NCBI GenBank assembly: GCA_963277665.1
Contig: OY728143.1
Coordinates: 234,785,591 to 234,849,590, forward strand
DNA length: 64,000 bases
Direction of reading: 5' to 3'
DNA from: Viscum album
Lineage: Eukaryota; Streptophyta; Magnoliopsida; Santalales; Viscaceae
Shown here piece by piece: positions 25,150-37,200 of the stretch. Both the position numbers and the translations under genes were made by a program. Each line of letters opens with the position of its first letter. The stretch's first letter is position 1. The notes under the pieces are model-generated. The model saw only the letters and a program-made list of their open reading frames with translations. It was not told the origin of the DNA and ran no database searches.

Positions 25150-26050
25150 CATGTAGAAACATTGAGAAATACATGACCACCTACCTAAAAAGATATATCC
25201 TTCTCCCAGTTATCCATATAACTTTTCTGTCTGCTCAGAGCAGTTCTCATGTTCTACTTAATCAAATGCACTTTTTCTTCCATCTCTTCTACCAATTCTG
25301 GTCCCATCAGCTTCCACTTACCTACTTCATCCCAATAATCTAGAGTTTGACACTGATTTCCATATAACTCCTCAAACGGAGACATTAATATACTGGAATG
25401 AATACTGTTATTATATAAAAATTCAACCGATGAAAGATGTTGGTCCCAACCTCCCTAGTAATCTAGTGAACAATAACATTACATATCCTACAATTCTTGT
25501 ATTGTTCGTTCTTTCTACCCATTTGATTGCGGATGAAAATTTATACTAAAATTTAATTCATTACCCATCTACTTCTGAATTTTTTTTCCAAAAGTTAGAA
25601 TTAAACCTGGGATGATGATCAGATACAATGTCGAGGGGGACGCCATACAACCTGACTAACCCTTTAACATACAAATGAAAATGTTGATCTATAGTCAATG
25701 TCTCTCGAATAGGAAGGAAATGAGTATTTTTAGTCAATCGATCAATAATGTCCCAGATTTCATTGTAACCTCAAGATGTATTTGGTAATCCCACAATGAA
25801 TTCGATAGATATATTTTCTCATTTCCACTATGGAACTGGTAAGGACTGAAGCATCTCATTCGGTAACAACCACTCCGCTTAACCTGCTATCAAGTCAAAC
25901 AATTAACTGTAAAATTTTCAATATCTCTTTTCATTCCATCCCACCAGTAATACCCCAAGTGAGTTCTATACATCTTAGTACATCCATGATGAATTGATAA
26001 TGGGGAAATATAAGTTTCACATAACAACTCATTATTCATCTGTGAATCAC
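25150..26050 (-). pseudogene. E3 integrase, zinc-binding and catalytic core
   Basis: Minus-strand translation across several frames gives, in order: LSIHHGCTKMYRT and YYWWDGMKRDI with NCLT (the HHCC zinc domain, about 25890-26030), GVPLDIVSDHHPRF (about 25620-25660, second catalytic Asp), NFHPQSNGQKERTIQEL (about 25500, catalytic Glu kept), WDQHLSSVEFLYNNS and PFEELYGNQC (about 25370-25450), and LSRQKSYMDNWEKDI (about 25200). Core catalytic residues appear largely preserved, but stop codons occur in the zinc domain (the last Cys pair is replaced by stops), before the core helix and in later blocks. Integrase would insert the cDNA into host DNA; this copy cannot be translated whole. Confidence 0.88.
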
Positions 26051-26423
26051 AAGGCACACATTATCTTTTCCCAAACCTCAAAACACAATAATTATCAAAA
26101 TTATAATCAGGAAACTTACCTTCCTAAACTAACTCTACCTTTTTCGGTAACTCACTATCTTCCTTCTGTGCTTACTTAATTCTGTCTGATAGAGATGATT
26201 TCACTGACACCTAAAACAAAAAATAATTATTTTTCTACAACAACAACTTCTATGCCAATTTTCATCAAATCAAAAACCAAAGGATCTCATTCCAAAAATA
26301 TCATGGTTAATGTAACACTAGTTTTATTTTTGACTCAATGCATCAACCACTTCATTTTATTTTCCCAGATGGAAATGGGTTGTGCAATCATAATCATTGA
26401 TTAATTCCCACCATATCTTCTAT

Positions 26424-26720
26424 CTAGTGTTCAAATATTTTTTTACTGAATATATACTTTAAACTTTTGTGATCAGTATATATTTCACACATTACTCCAT
26501 AAAAATGATTTCTCAATATTTTTAATGCAAAAACAACAGCAACTAATTTCAAATCATGTGTAGGGTAATTTTTCTCATGATGTTTCAACTGACGTGAAGC
26601 ATAAGAAATTACCTGATCATTCTGGATAAGGAAACAACCAATTCCCTTCAACAAATCATCTATGTATATAACAAAATCACTATTTTGTGAGGGTAGTGCC
26701 AAAACTAGAGACTTTAACAA
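26424..26720 (-). pseudogene. E3 RNase H
   Basis: A 98-residue open frame with the gypsy RNase H signature: [19 protein letters not shown] (family FVIYSDAS..GLGCVLMQ, with the catalytic Asp region altered from SDAS to IDDL), [30 protein letters not shown], and [14 protein letters not shown]. The enzyme would degrade the RNA strand of the RNA-DNA hybrid during reverse transcription. It follows the RT in the same orientation but in a separate frame, as a consequence of decay. Confidence 0.92.
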
Positions 26721-26880
26721 TCATGTTTTCAATTCCTGAAACCAATCATCACATTATTTTGTCCAAATGATCTTACCACCTTTTCAAGTTAACATATTCA
26801 TTGGACTAGATAAACATGAAAAATTATCAACAGTCCTTCATTAATAACATGAAGCCCCATGAAAACTACGGATCTGAGTT

Positions 26881-27730
26881 ATATTTTTGGGTGTTTTCCA
26901 TTATTCATAAACATTTGTTTTAGCATGATAAATAGTTATTTCATCTTTCGAAACAATGTGATCAAGGAATGAAATTTGTCGTAACCCAAACTCACACTTT
27001 TTGAACTTCCAAAATAGTTTCTTTTCTTTTATGGTTTTCCAAACTACCCTTAAATTACTTTCATGCTCCCCATTACTTTTAGAATAAAAAAAAATACCAC
27101 CAATGAACACAACTACAAAATTATCCAAGAACTCATGGAAAATTATGTTCATAAGATCTATTAAAACAACAGGTGGATTGGTTAAACAAAAAGGCATAAC
27201 TACAAATTCATAAAGCCCATATCTAGTATGAAATGCGGTCTTCAGAATGTCTGCTTACTTTATTTTAAACTGATGGTACCCCAACATCAAGTTAATCATT
27301 GGAAAATACTGAGCACCATGGAGATGATCAAACAAATCATCGATATGAGGAAAATGATACTTTTTCTTTACAATGATGTTATTCAATGCTCTATAATCAA
27401 TGAAAAGTCTCATTGAACCATCATTATTTTTAAAAAAGAAGACAGATGCACTCCATGGTGATGTGCTAGGTCGAATGAAACCATTATCTAATAACTCATT
27501 CAATTGCTTCTTTAACTCTAAAAGTTCAATTTGAGCCATTAGATAAGGGGTTTTGAAATTGGTTTAGCATCAAGAACTATGTCAATAGTGAATTCAACTT
27601 CCCTATTCAGTATAATAGTAGGAAACTCATCAACAAAAACATCATGGTACACATTTTCCACAAGGCACATCATTAATTTGAACAATTCCGTTATTTTCAA
27701 AAATATTTGGAAGGTAACATTTATTTCCAT
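26881..27730 (-). pseudogene. E3 reverse transcriptase, catalytic DD lost
   Basis: Three minus-strand frames cover the RT. 27539-27730 holds the N-terminal region (EFPTIILNREVEFTIDIV...PISKP). 27255-27539 holds [20 protein letters not shown], a KKKDGSMR-like block, IDYRALN and GYHQ. 26901-27197 holds MPFCLTNPP, LMN and FVVVFIGGIFFYSKSN. The last should read FIDDI: both catalytic aspartates are now glycines at 27096-27101, which would abolish polymerase activity. The family's LVMPFGL has become MPFCL. Frames are shifted between 27539 and 27540 and around 27200-27250. The plus-strand frame 27228-27416 is a shadow. Confidence 0.93.
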
Positions 27731-28145
27731 CTTTTACTAGTTTCTTAGCTTCCTGATATGTTACCAAAAACAATGGATCGTTCTTGTATGCCATCTGAAA
27801 ATCATTCTGAAAAGAACCTTCATCAACTCTGCAGTCAATCTTAACATGATAAACATGCATCCTGTCCATGCCCAAAATAACATCAAACTCTACTAGAGGA
27901 AAAACAACAAGGTTTGTTGGTAGATTCTTTCCGCAAACAAGGACAAAAAAGTTCTTATAATTTTTTTGGTCTCAACGTTTTTTCAAGCTGTTTTTACCAT
28001 AAGTTCAGTATTCAAATCATGAAATGGAATTCAAAACATACTAGAAAGCTTTTAATAAATGAATGAATGTGTAGAGACTGAATCAAACAACACGTTGATA
28101 TAATCTAAACAAACATACAGTGTACCTGATACTACTTCATTCGAT
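27640..28145 (-). pseudogene. E3 protease (retropepsin)
   Basis: On the minus strand near 28050-28140, VVSGTLYVC...VLFDSVSTHSFI matches the retropepsin active site VLFDSGSTHSFI, with the invariant Gly changed to Val. Near 27865-27890, VEFDVILGMDRMHVYHVKIDC matches the second signature DVILGMDWL and the H..IDC strand; the final part opens the frame 27642-27875. The protease would cut the gag-pol polyprotein. The frame 27642-27875 continues into the protease-RT spacer. Confidence 0.85.
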
Positions 28146-28279
28146 GCCCCAAAATCTGCTGAAGTAGTCGCAAAGGATTTCACAACCCCTTCTTGCTTGT
28201 TGTTTGGATGCTTTCCCTCAGTTTAGTTCTTCTTTAGACACATATTTTCATAAATAACCATTTCATTACACTTAAAACA

Positions 28280-28440
28280 TCTTACTAATGGCGTTTGATT
28301 TCATGCTTGATCATCTTTCTTACTTTTATGAGAAATATGACCCGACATGCCACACTTGAAGCACTTTCCAGAATTTGATAAAAATTTTCCAGGATGATTT
28401 TTACCACACTTATCACAAGATGAATATTTAGTTTTATTAC
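28280..28440 (-). pseudogene. E3 gag zinc knuckle (nucleocapsid-like)
   Basis: In one minus-strand frame, CDKCGKNHPGK is followed by GKCFKCGMSGHISHKS. This is the CX2CX4HX4C knuckle of gag, but the last Cys is Ser. The open frame 28285-28587 reads the same DNA in another frame. Upstream to 28750 the gag sequence continues but is frame-broken. Confidence 0.75.
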
Positions 28441-28754
28441 CTCCTGGATTATTTGATGAATTCTTTCACTTTTCCTCCCAACTAGACCTCTTATTCTATT
28501 TTTTTTCAAAGAACAACTGATCATTGGAAAACTCCATTTCCACCTTCTCCGCACATTGAACATGTTTTTCAGAACTTTTGAACTCATGAGAGGCTAATTA
28601 TATTCGATACTGCGACTTCAGCCCTGTGTAAAATCGATTTGTCTTACTATCATGGTCTCGGATGAAACTTGGAGAATACGTTGCCAGTCGAGTGAACATT
28701 CCATTGTAAATATCCACTGAGTTTTCCCCCCTTCATCAATTCCAAGATTTGTTT

Positions 28755-29051
28755 TTATATCCTATGTCGATCCACATTATGAAAATATATTTCAAGGAAC
28801 ATACCATTGAATTCATCCCAAACAAGACCATTAATCGCATCACTATCCCTGATATTTTTCACCATAGACCACCACTGATCAGCCCCACCATCAAAACAGT
28901 AAATAGAAAGACTATCTTTCTGATGTTCTGAGCAACCAATGACATATAGAATTTTCTCCAGTTCTATAATCCACCGTTCTTCTAGAACATGGTCATATGA
29001 TCTTCTGAATGATGGGTGATGATGCCTCATGAAATGCTCCACTACTGACAT
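28755..29051 (-). pseudogene. E3 gag (retrotransposon gag domain)
   Basis: A 98-residue open frame with the hallmarks of plant gypsy gag: VEHFMRHHHPSF, WIIELEKILYVIGCSEHQK (family WI..IEKIF.VL.C.E..K), CFDGGADQWW (family F.L.G.A..WW), and VWDEFNGMFLEIYF (family W..F...F...YFP). The Met at 29051 lies about 320 bases downstream of the primer-binding site, a reasonable leader length. Gag would form the virus-like particle. It continues in other frames to about 28280. Confidence 0.9.
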
Positions 29052-29374
29052 GTTCCACTATGGTTGATATGGAATATCTCATGAATGGATACCACCACTG
29101 TTTATAGCCTGAATCAAATGTGCCATCACTATAACAAACTGTTCTGTTGTGATACCGACCATCTCAGGTTTCTTATTTAGAAGGTTTCCTTCCTCCTCAT
29201 GTGATCCCAATATAGCTCTCATATTTCCTCTGAAAAATAACATTCTGAATATTGAAATACCTTAGGTGAAGCAACATGATAATCTGTAAAAGATATATCA
29301 TTCAAATCATACCATAAATTAATTTAAGGACACTAATTTAACAATATTCTAACTCCTAAAGTTATCAAAAATGA

Positions 29375-29386
29375 CCTTTGATACCA
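29375..29386 (-). promoter_or_regulatory. E3 primer-binding site (tRNA-iMet type)
   Basis: The minus strand reads TGGTATCAAAGG two bases after the 5' LTR end. It matches the start of the common plant primer-binding site TGGTATCAGAGC, complementary to the 3' end of initiator tRNA-Met. Confidence 0.85.
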
Positions 29387-29388
29387 AC

Positions 29389-32300
29389 TATATGGACCCG
29401 ATCATAAACATTTCATAATCTTTAAATAAATGAATAATTCAAATTTAGGATCATTTCAGGTTTATAGATTTATAGAGTTAGGTCATAACATATACAAAAC
29501 AACTTGTATATTACATGTAGACACATCTACCCAGATTCGATTTATTCATAAAATAGAAAAACATTAAATAAAATAGTCATTTCTAGCTCTATGTTTTAGA
29601 TAGTATGAATTTTCCTGAATCCAATCCTTGATCCTATTATAATTTATATCATGTGAAAAACATTTCAAAAATGTGGGATTAGCCTAAAAAGCTCAGTTAG
29701 GGATACACAAAGAAAGAAAACTATTAGTTTTTCAAAACAAAAAGAAAACCATTAATACTTTCTCATATGTAATACTTTTCACCTTTAAGAAGTAGTAAAT
29801 ACTCATCATTGAATAAAAGATCAATACATACCATTTTGAAACCAAAACATTATCATAAAACCCATATAATGAATAGATAACATATAAAGATAACTTGGGA
29901 CATAAACATACATAAATGGAATAACCATATGGTCTACTTCTACACATATCACTAAATGGAATAGAGATACTGCTGACATCCATACCCACTGCATTGGAGG
30001 TTATAACGTAACCACCCATCCTGGTTTTACCATGGCACCACCCATCGTATGGTTTATCCCGTAACCACCCCTCAAATGTCCATGTACCATTATAAAATCA
30101 TACCACATAAAATATTGCAAATATAAACATTTCATCAATAAAATTTTATTTGAAATCACAACAACTCATTTAAAGATATTGAAATAATCAATGCTTTTCA
30201 AAAACCATTTTCAATAAAAAAACACGGAAAATAGAATAAGGAATTTCATATCCTTAAAAGGCATTAAGGATTATAGAGGAAGCTAGATAATGATTATGGC
30301 GGTGGACAGGTCATTGTCGCCTCACACTTTAAAAAATTTCTTTTGTCATTTAGTAAAATTCATCATAGAAAAAAATTCCCTTTGAATGAATGTAAATGTA
30401 AATGGTGTTTATATAGAGTATAATAGAATTTAATGTATTGAAACAAAATATGCCACAATGAAATGAGATTGAGATGAAGTCCTTTGCCTCGTGTTCGTCT
30501 TGACCTATTCGTTCTTAAATACACTGAATAATAAAATAAAGATAATTTATAATTGATTAAGAACCTTTTTCATGTTTATTAATCCTTTTATATCAATTAC
30601 TAACATGTTATAAACATGATGTAATCATTTATGTTAATAATGGTCGTTTTGTCGATATTTGGTACTTCAGTCAAAAAAGAACACCTTATATTTACTATTT
30701 GTCCATGTGGTCTATAGTCAATTATATACAGAGTGAAATTAATTATTTAGATATCATATATATCATATATATTTAGTATATATATATATATATATAAGTA
30801 CATATCATTTGGAGATAATAAATGAAACTCACCGTTCATGGAGACGGTAACACATGCGTATGCAAAAACGCTACTTTCATTTCTATTTTTTATTTTCATG
30901 GAATTAAAACATTATTACACATAGGTATATTATATTTCCAATAAAATATATTATATAATAGCTATAACCATGTCATTTATATGTCCCACGTATGTCATGA
31001 ACGAGTCATATCAATTTGAGGGGGAGGTAGTCCGCACTTCCTCAAATGATTTTAACGCGTTTACCCATAATGAAAACTGTAATGGTATGCTGTAAATGAA
31101 AACTATATAAGCAATAAGAAGACATAATAATAATATATGTCATATATAAATACAGTTTCATCTTAATAGCCACCATGATAGGTTGTAGGAGATAATATAA
31201 CAATCATTGTTTCATGAGGCGTTAGATTTCCATCCACATAAACAGTATGTTCGTCACCTATTAGATGGAGGTGTGTGTAAGTGTAGTTTGAATACATCTC
31301 ATAAAAAAATACTAGTATATTGAGGATAATGGTGTTTTTATAAAATAATGTAATAAAAATAGTTTAGGGGTTGGAGAAGTAAAATAAAATAATAGAAGTT
31401 AATAGAATCACCTACCATTAATTTGGGTAACTCCCTTTATTATGAACCAAAAGGGTATCTTGTAGTGCCTTCTGCCTATGATAAGGAATCGACGAGGAGG
31501 ATAGGGATGTATAGAGCTTAATTGGCAAGAGGTGGGATGAGCCAAGTGTCTTGAGAGGTATGAAGAATGGGTTAGAATTGGTGTCCTTTTAAAAGGGGGT
31601 GGAGGGGCTCTTTAGGATAGTTTGAAACAATTATTTTATTATAATCATATCGTCCTTTTCAAAAGGACCAAAAATAATTAAAGTCAATGATAATATGACT
31701 GATGGTAAAAATAAAATTATCTAATAATAATTGTTAAGGTTTTGGATATTATTTTAATATTTATAATCTTATTTATTTAATTCATTTATTAATGAGGTAA
31801 ATACTGCATTATTATTGTGTCATAAAGAATTTAATTTATTTTTTGTCTAAAAATTATCAATACTTACTATAAAGTAAGGAATCATATTATATTTCAAATG
31901 AATATTTCTAATTGAAATTATATTTTATATAAAACCTTATAAAATTTAATTTACTTGAAGATATTTGTTTATGTCATTATTTTTCATTACTTTAAATTAA
32001 TTAATCTAAAATATCATTACCACTTTTAAATTGCTACATGGGGGCCCAAAATCGACCCAAGGATTCCCATGGTTAGTCATGACTAATCCAATAATGTTAG
32101 GATAAGTTTTAAGAATCCTCAAATCCTTTTTTTCCATTTTCTGAATAAACCACTTTAAGGGTAAGTAGAAACCTCACAATACAAGAGCCAAATTTCAAAC
32201 ATCAAAAGACCAAATTTTTAACATCCCAAACAGCCTCCAAAAGACACCCCAAAACATCAATACCCTAATTCAGATTTCAAATCCTCCTCCCTCAGGCACG

Positions 32301-34270
32301 CTCTTGGATTCGTAGTCCACCCCTAGTCTTCATCACATCCCGTAAATCTGATGCCCTCGGGAAGGACCCATTTTCATTGTCAAAAAAATAGAAAAACATC
32401 AAAAAAGATGTAAAACCACCGCCATAATCCTCCATCCGTCCGAACTAATAGAAACAAACAATTACAAATGAAGCAAGAACCAAACAATCATCAAATCCAA
32501 TCACACAGCAACCAAACATCACTGCTTCACCATTGCACGATCACTGCAATGCTCACAGCCGAACACCATTCAGAAAAACCCAAAACTAATCATCAATCTA
32601 TAAAAGGACAAACTGAATCCACATCCACAACACGAACCCAGATCCAAGAACCAGTCACCCAACCCACCACAAAAACTCAGCCAGAACATGAACCAATAAT
32701 TCGCGCCAACACACAAACATAGATGTACCCCAAGCCAATAGTGACAAACAAAAAAACGAAAAATAGAAAAGAATCACCAGCACGATGAATGGGATCCGCC
32801 ACAAGACAAATCCCGGCACGGCCATCCTGTTCGGATGCAGGTACCCCGACGTACCACCCATTTCACACACCGAAGATGAGGCGGTAGCCTCATGCCGCGA
32901 AAGTTGGACACAACCACGGACTGGCACTGCACTGCATTGAGACCCTATCCAGCTGAGTTGGACGGCGAAGATAGTTGCGGTGAAAATAACGAGGCAGCTG
33001 AAGAAGATGTCGACGCTGCCGCAACAGAGGATCCACCGCCACAATTTGTAGAGAATATGGGAGGAGGTGCCGCACGAACCCTAGACAAAGGAGGCATCAC
33101 AGAGGGAAAACCCTCTCACGTAGAGCCCCTTATGAGCACCTTGAGACTGGGATATGTTTTAAGATATTTTTGTATTATTATAATATTCTATTTACCTTGA
33201 ATTACCATATTTACCATTAATCGCGGTAAATAAAAGACAAAAGTTACAATTCATCGAAAATTATATTCATGTCATTGAACAACATTATACTTATTAATGA
33301 CAACCACGTATTTAAATTTTTTGAAATTAAATTCACAGAAGTGGTAAAATATCATTTAAATGAAGAAGTTAGTTTTTGAACTACTACTAAGTGGTTTCAC
33401 TATTCATCAAAAATTGATGTATTTCAAAAAAATACCAAATATTCCACCAAAGCTATATTTGATATTCCAAATTAAAAAAATGATTTCTATTTTACCAAAT
33501 TAAAATAATAAAAGTTGGATTAAAGAATTTAAAATTATTTCCCGTTGTTAGGTCAAAAAATTTGTTTTTAAGAAATTATTACTATCAAAATATTGACAGT
33601 TGATTATATCCAATTTCATAGTGAAATTTCATACAATGACTTACATTGGATTAAATTGTAAAAGTATAATATAATTATAAATATAAACCAATTGAAAATA
33701 TAATAAAAACATATAAATAAATTATATTAAAACCCAGTTTGTAATTAAAATACATTATTTTTCAATATTCCTTAAAAAATGAACAATATCAGAAAAATAC
33801 GAAAATGTCAACCAATGTAAATTTTGGTGTCCTGATTCTAAAGAAGAATTTCATTTTGTCAAATATAACATATAAAAGTGAAAAAAACTAGATTTAAAAA
33901 TCTTTTGACATCAAAAGCTAGTAAATCGACCTTTTAATGAATATTGGAGTATTTATGCTTAAAATTAGATTCATTGACAATTTAATCCTCTAACTTCTAT
34001 TGGATAAATGTAAAATCATTTAACAAACATGTTTATTCACATTTTAGATAGTTTTATTCATTCCCTCAAATATAATGGCTATGCTTTAACGTTCATTTAA
34101 AAATAATAATATTTTATTATTAGTGTGAAATGTAAGATTTCAAAGAAAGACGTTGTTTTGTCTCGAGTATGACATCGAATATAGAATCCCCTTTAAATTG
34201 TCATTAATATTTCATTAAAAAATATTAATAAATATGAAAATATCATATTTTTTATTTACCTTGGATGTCA
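29389..34270 (-). repeat. E3 5' LTR with extra 1.05 kb segment
   Basis: A 4.88 kb LTR. Outside 32115-33164 it is colinear with 20890-24720. It ends GGATGTCACA in plus orientation (TGTGACATCC on the minus strand), directly followed by the CTAAC duplication. A short TA run lies at 30779-30796, where the other LTR lacks one. The frame at 29732-30019 lies in LTR sequence and is not a gene. Confidence 0.92.
32115..33164. other. GC- and CpG-richer segment found in only one E3 LTR
   Basis: The segment is flanked by 9-bp direct repeats GTTTTAAGA (32106-32114 and 33156-33164) and is absent from the 3' LTR. It is visibly richer in G, C and CpG (for example around 32800-33080) than all neighbouring DNA. 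Short frames exist on both strands (32468-32722 and 32892-33200 plus; 32655-33044 minus) but none resembles a known protein. The minus strand contains CTAGGGTTCG and T/G-rich, untranslated-leader-like sequence. It may be a later insertion with a 9-bp duplication, a captured host fragment, or an original LTR leader deleted from the other copy. I saw no terminal inverted repeats. Confidence 0.7.
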
Positions 34271-34275
34271 CACTA
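34271..34275. repeat. E3 right target-site duplication CTAAC
   Basis: Exact match to 20885-20889, directly abutting the LTR terminus. Confidence 0.85.
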
Positions 34276-37200
34276 ACATCTCAACATGGCCAGTAATCCC
34301 ATATATTTCATAAATCAAGATCATATAATTATGTGTGTCTCAATTTCGTTGGTTTTGTGGATGATTAAAGTGATATAAATCCCAATAAAACTCAAGAAAC
34401 ACATTAGAATTTCATCCTCCAGAAAATAGAACTATATAGATGACTCTATTCTAGAGGGATTCAACTGATATGACCAATAGAGAAAGTATATGGTCACGAT
34501 AATTCATATCCCCCTTCCCATTTGGGGAGGAATTATGCTGATAAATAGTGATTTTTTATTTTATTTATATATAATTTTTTTACATTTTAATCATTTCATT
34601 ACACTAAACACTGAGTTTAAATGATATATGAAATTTATATTATTATGTAAATGTGACTATTAGAGAATTTTCATTACTTTTTTTGGAATGAATAGGACTA
34701 ACCTGGTAAATAAATACATTGGGAAATTCTTTATTTAATTAAAATTCATTTATAAATGAATAATAAATATATAGAGAGTTTTTTTACAATGTTTTTTTAT
34801 AAATCAAAATGAATTTTTTTAAAAATATTTTATTGTTTTTATTATTGATAATTATAAAATATTTCTACCAATATTATATATTTTATTTTTGTTGAATAAT
34901 ATCATTATTTAAATTAAAAAACTATTTTTTAACATTTGCTGTAATTTTCGGGTTTTCCTGAAAAGATAATTTTTTATTTATATACAATAATTATTTATAT
35001 GAAACTATAAATATAAATCATTGAAAATATCCCATAAAACAATGAATTTTTTATAAATTTAAAAAATGATGTACTATAGAAATGTTATAAATAATTATGT
35101 ATTATTCATATTTATACATTATTTTTTTATATATTATTATTTTTTATAACAAAATTAATTTCTATAATACATTTTTTTGAATATATAAGAAAATTAATCT
35201 CTTCTACATATATAAATTGTATTTTATATTTATAATAATAATTATTAATATATTTTAGAAGATCAATTGTTTTTCATTATAATTGTAATATTGGTAAAAT
35301 ATTTCAACCTCAGCGAAGGAGGTAAAGTTGGCTTCAATTTATCTGTCATAAAGTCAGTATAAATATAACAATTTAAATTTTCCAAATAGATGATTTTAGT
35401 TCATATATTAACATATTTAATGATATATTTAAATTATTTTATATCATTATTTGGATATATGTAATCCAAGTTAGACCTTTGTGAATATATATAATATTTT
35501 ATTTACATTCAAAACTAATCTTTTGTATTTTCCCCCAATTGCTTTGTTGGAATATTCCTTTATTTTTCTCGTTGATCCAAAAAATTATAAATACAAAAAT
35601 TTATTAATTTCCCTAAGATACTGATGGAAAATAATATTATTACTTTAGTTCAAGGGTAAATTATATTAACTCTTAAATAAGTTATTTTTCACAAAAAATA
35701 ATTTTTTACTATATTTATATTAAAATTACCTTATTCAAACTAATATAAATCAACAGAAGTATTTAAAAAAAGTTGGATTGTTCTTGTCCAAATTTTATTA
35801 TAAATCAATTTTTTATTTTTTTATTATAAAATTATCTTATTTTTTGTAAAAAAATTATGTTATATAAAATATGTTTAAAATGGGTATACTATTCATTCAC
35901 TAGGAGATTAGGATTAAAATGAGTTTGTAACATGTTTTAATGTGATAATTTATATTTATTTACAATGTATCACATATAATCATCCAATTTGGGTTCCTTC
36001 AAAATAAATTACATTATAAAGATGTAATATTTATTATTTAATCAGATGTGAAGTTGAAATTTTTCCAACTCCCAACCATATAAAAGGAAAAAACCTACCT
36101 TACCATATTTAATGTTCACAATTTTTATAACTTATAAAAATCCTATAAAAATAATCTACTATCATCCATTAAGATGTTCTTTACATTTTTTAACTTCCAA
36201 AATACTATTATTTCATGGATATGGTGTTAACCGAAATATGTTTTTTTAAAATGACATATATATCTAAACCAATTACATTTAATTTTTTTTACATAGTATA
36301 AATCAATTAAATACATTATATTGTTATGAATTATTTATCGAAACTATATTTAAATTTTATAATATATATATATAAAAAAGATTATAACATCGTTTAATTT
36401 GACTTTAAAATTAAAATATCATGTCTATGTACGTGTGGACTACCACCTCTAAAAAGTTATGTGTTTCTTTTGTTGAAATTTTATGTTGATGGTTATACTG
36501 ATGGATTTTTTAATATATAATTATCTGTGATAATTATGATAAAAATATAGTTCTATAAATTTTAATTATTATGTATTTACCATTCATTCCATCACCTGAT
36601 ATGTTGAAACCGCACTCATGTAGACATATATAATATTGTATCCATTAGGTGTATGAATAGTTTTTTCCTATTAGGTTAATATAAATTGTTAAAAAAACTA
36701 TGTAATGACTAAATATGAAAATAATATGAAAATTAATGTTTCTATAAATTATGCAATCATTATCATAGTAGAATGAACCAAAATAAAAAAACTGAATCAT
36801 GCTAAAAAGGCTCACATTTTCATATATTTTATTCTATATTTATATTTTAACAAAACCACCATAGTACTTAGGGAAAATATCACATTTATAGTTCTTGGTG
36901 GTATTTTGAGATTAATTATAAAAAAGTCATTATTTTGGATTTTAATTTTTTAATTTTTTATTCATCAATTGGTCCATATCATATTCTAAATGGATAATAA
37001 TTGAGTAATACCTTTTTTATATTCTAATCAAATGGGATTAATTTGATACCTCTAGTTCAAAACAGTTATCCATCATTTGGAGGCCCAAATCCTGCATACA
37101 ATTTGGACCTTGAAAAATATGAATAGTTCAGGAATCATTTTATTATTGGACTACGTAACCTGAAAAAAATTCCCAATTACTATTAAATTAGATAAGGATG

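Larger units (their letters stand above)
20890..34270 (-). mobile_element. E3: full-length Ty3/gypsy retrotransposon (Tekay/Del-like)
   Basis: A 13.4 kb element on the minus strand. The 5' LTR is on the right (29389-34270) and the 3' LTR on the left (20890-24720). A primer-binding site like tRNA-iMet lies at 29375-29386, followed by gag, zinc knuckle, protease, RT, RNase H, integrase and a chromodomain-like tail, then a polypurine tract at 24721-24735. Perfect CTAAC duplications flank it. The right LTR begins TGTGACATCC on the minus strand. The domain order and the C-terminal EEQP...V.W.NH...ATWE block suggest the Tekay/Del chromovirus group; that placement is inference. Multiple stops and lost catalytic residues make it nonautonomous. 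The LTRs are well diverged, so the insertion is old. Confidence 0.93.

Noticed and set aside
32468..33200. Open frames on both strands in the CpG-rich block as a host protein gene
   Set aside because: The translations have biased composition and no recognisable domain. Length alone is explained by the higher GC content; it is described as a segment, not a CDS.
34400..34440. LEDEIL-like end of a gypsy pol and polypurine tract on the minus strand
   Set aside because: The match is only a few residues long, with no LTR pair or integrase beside it.
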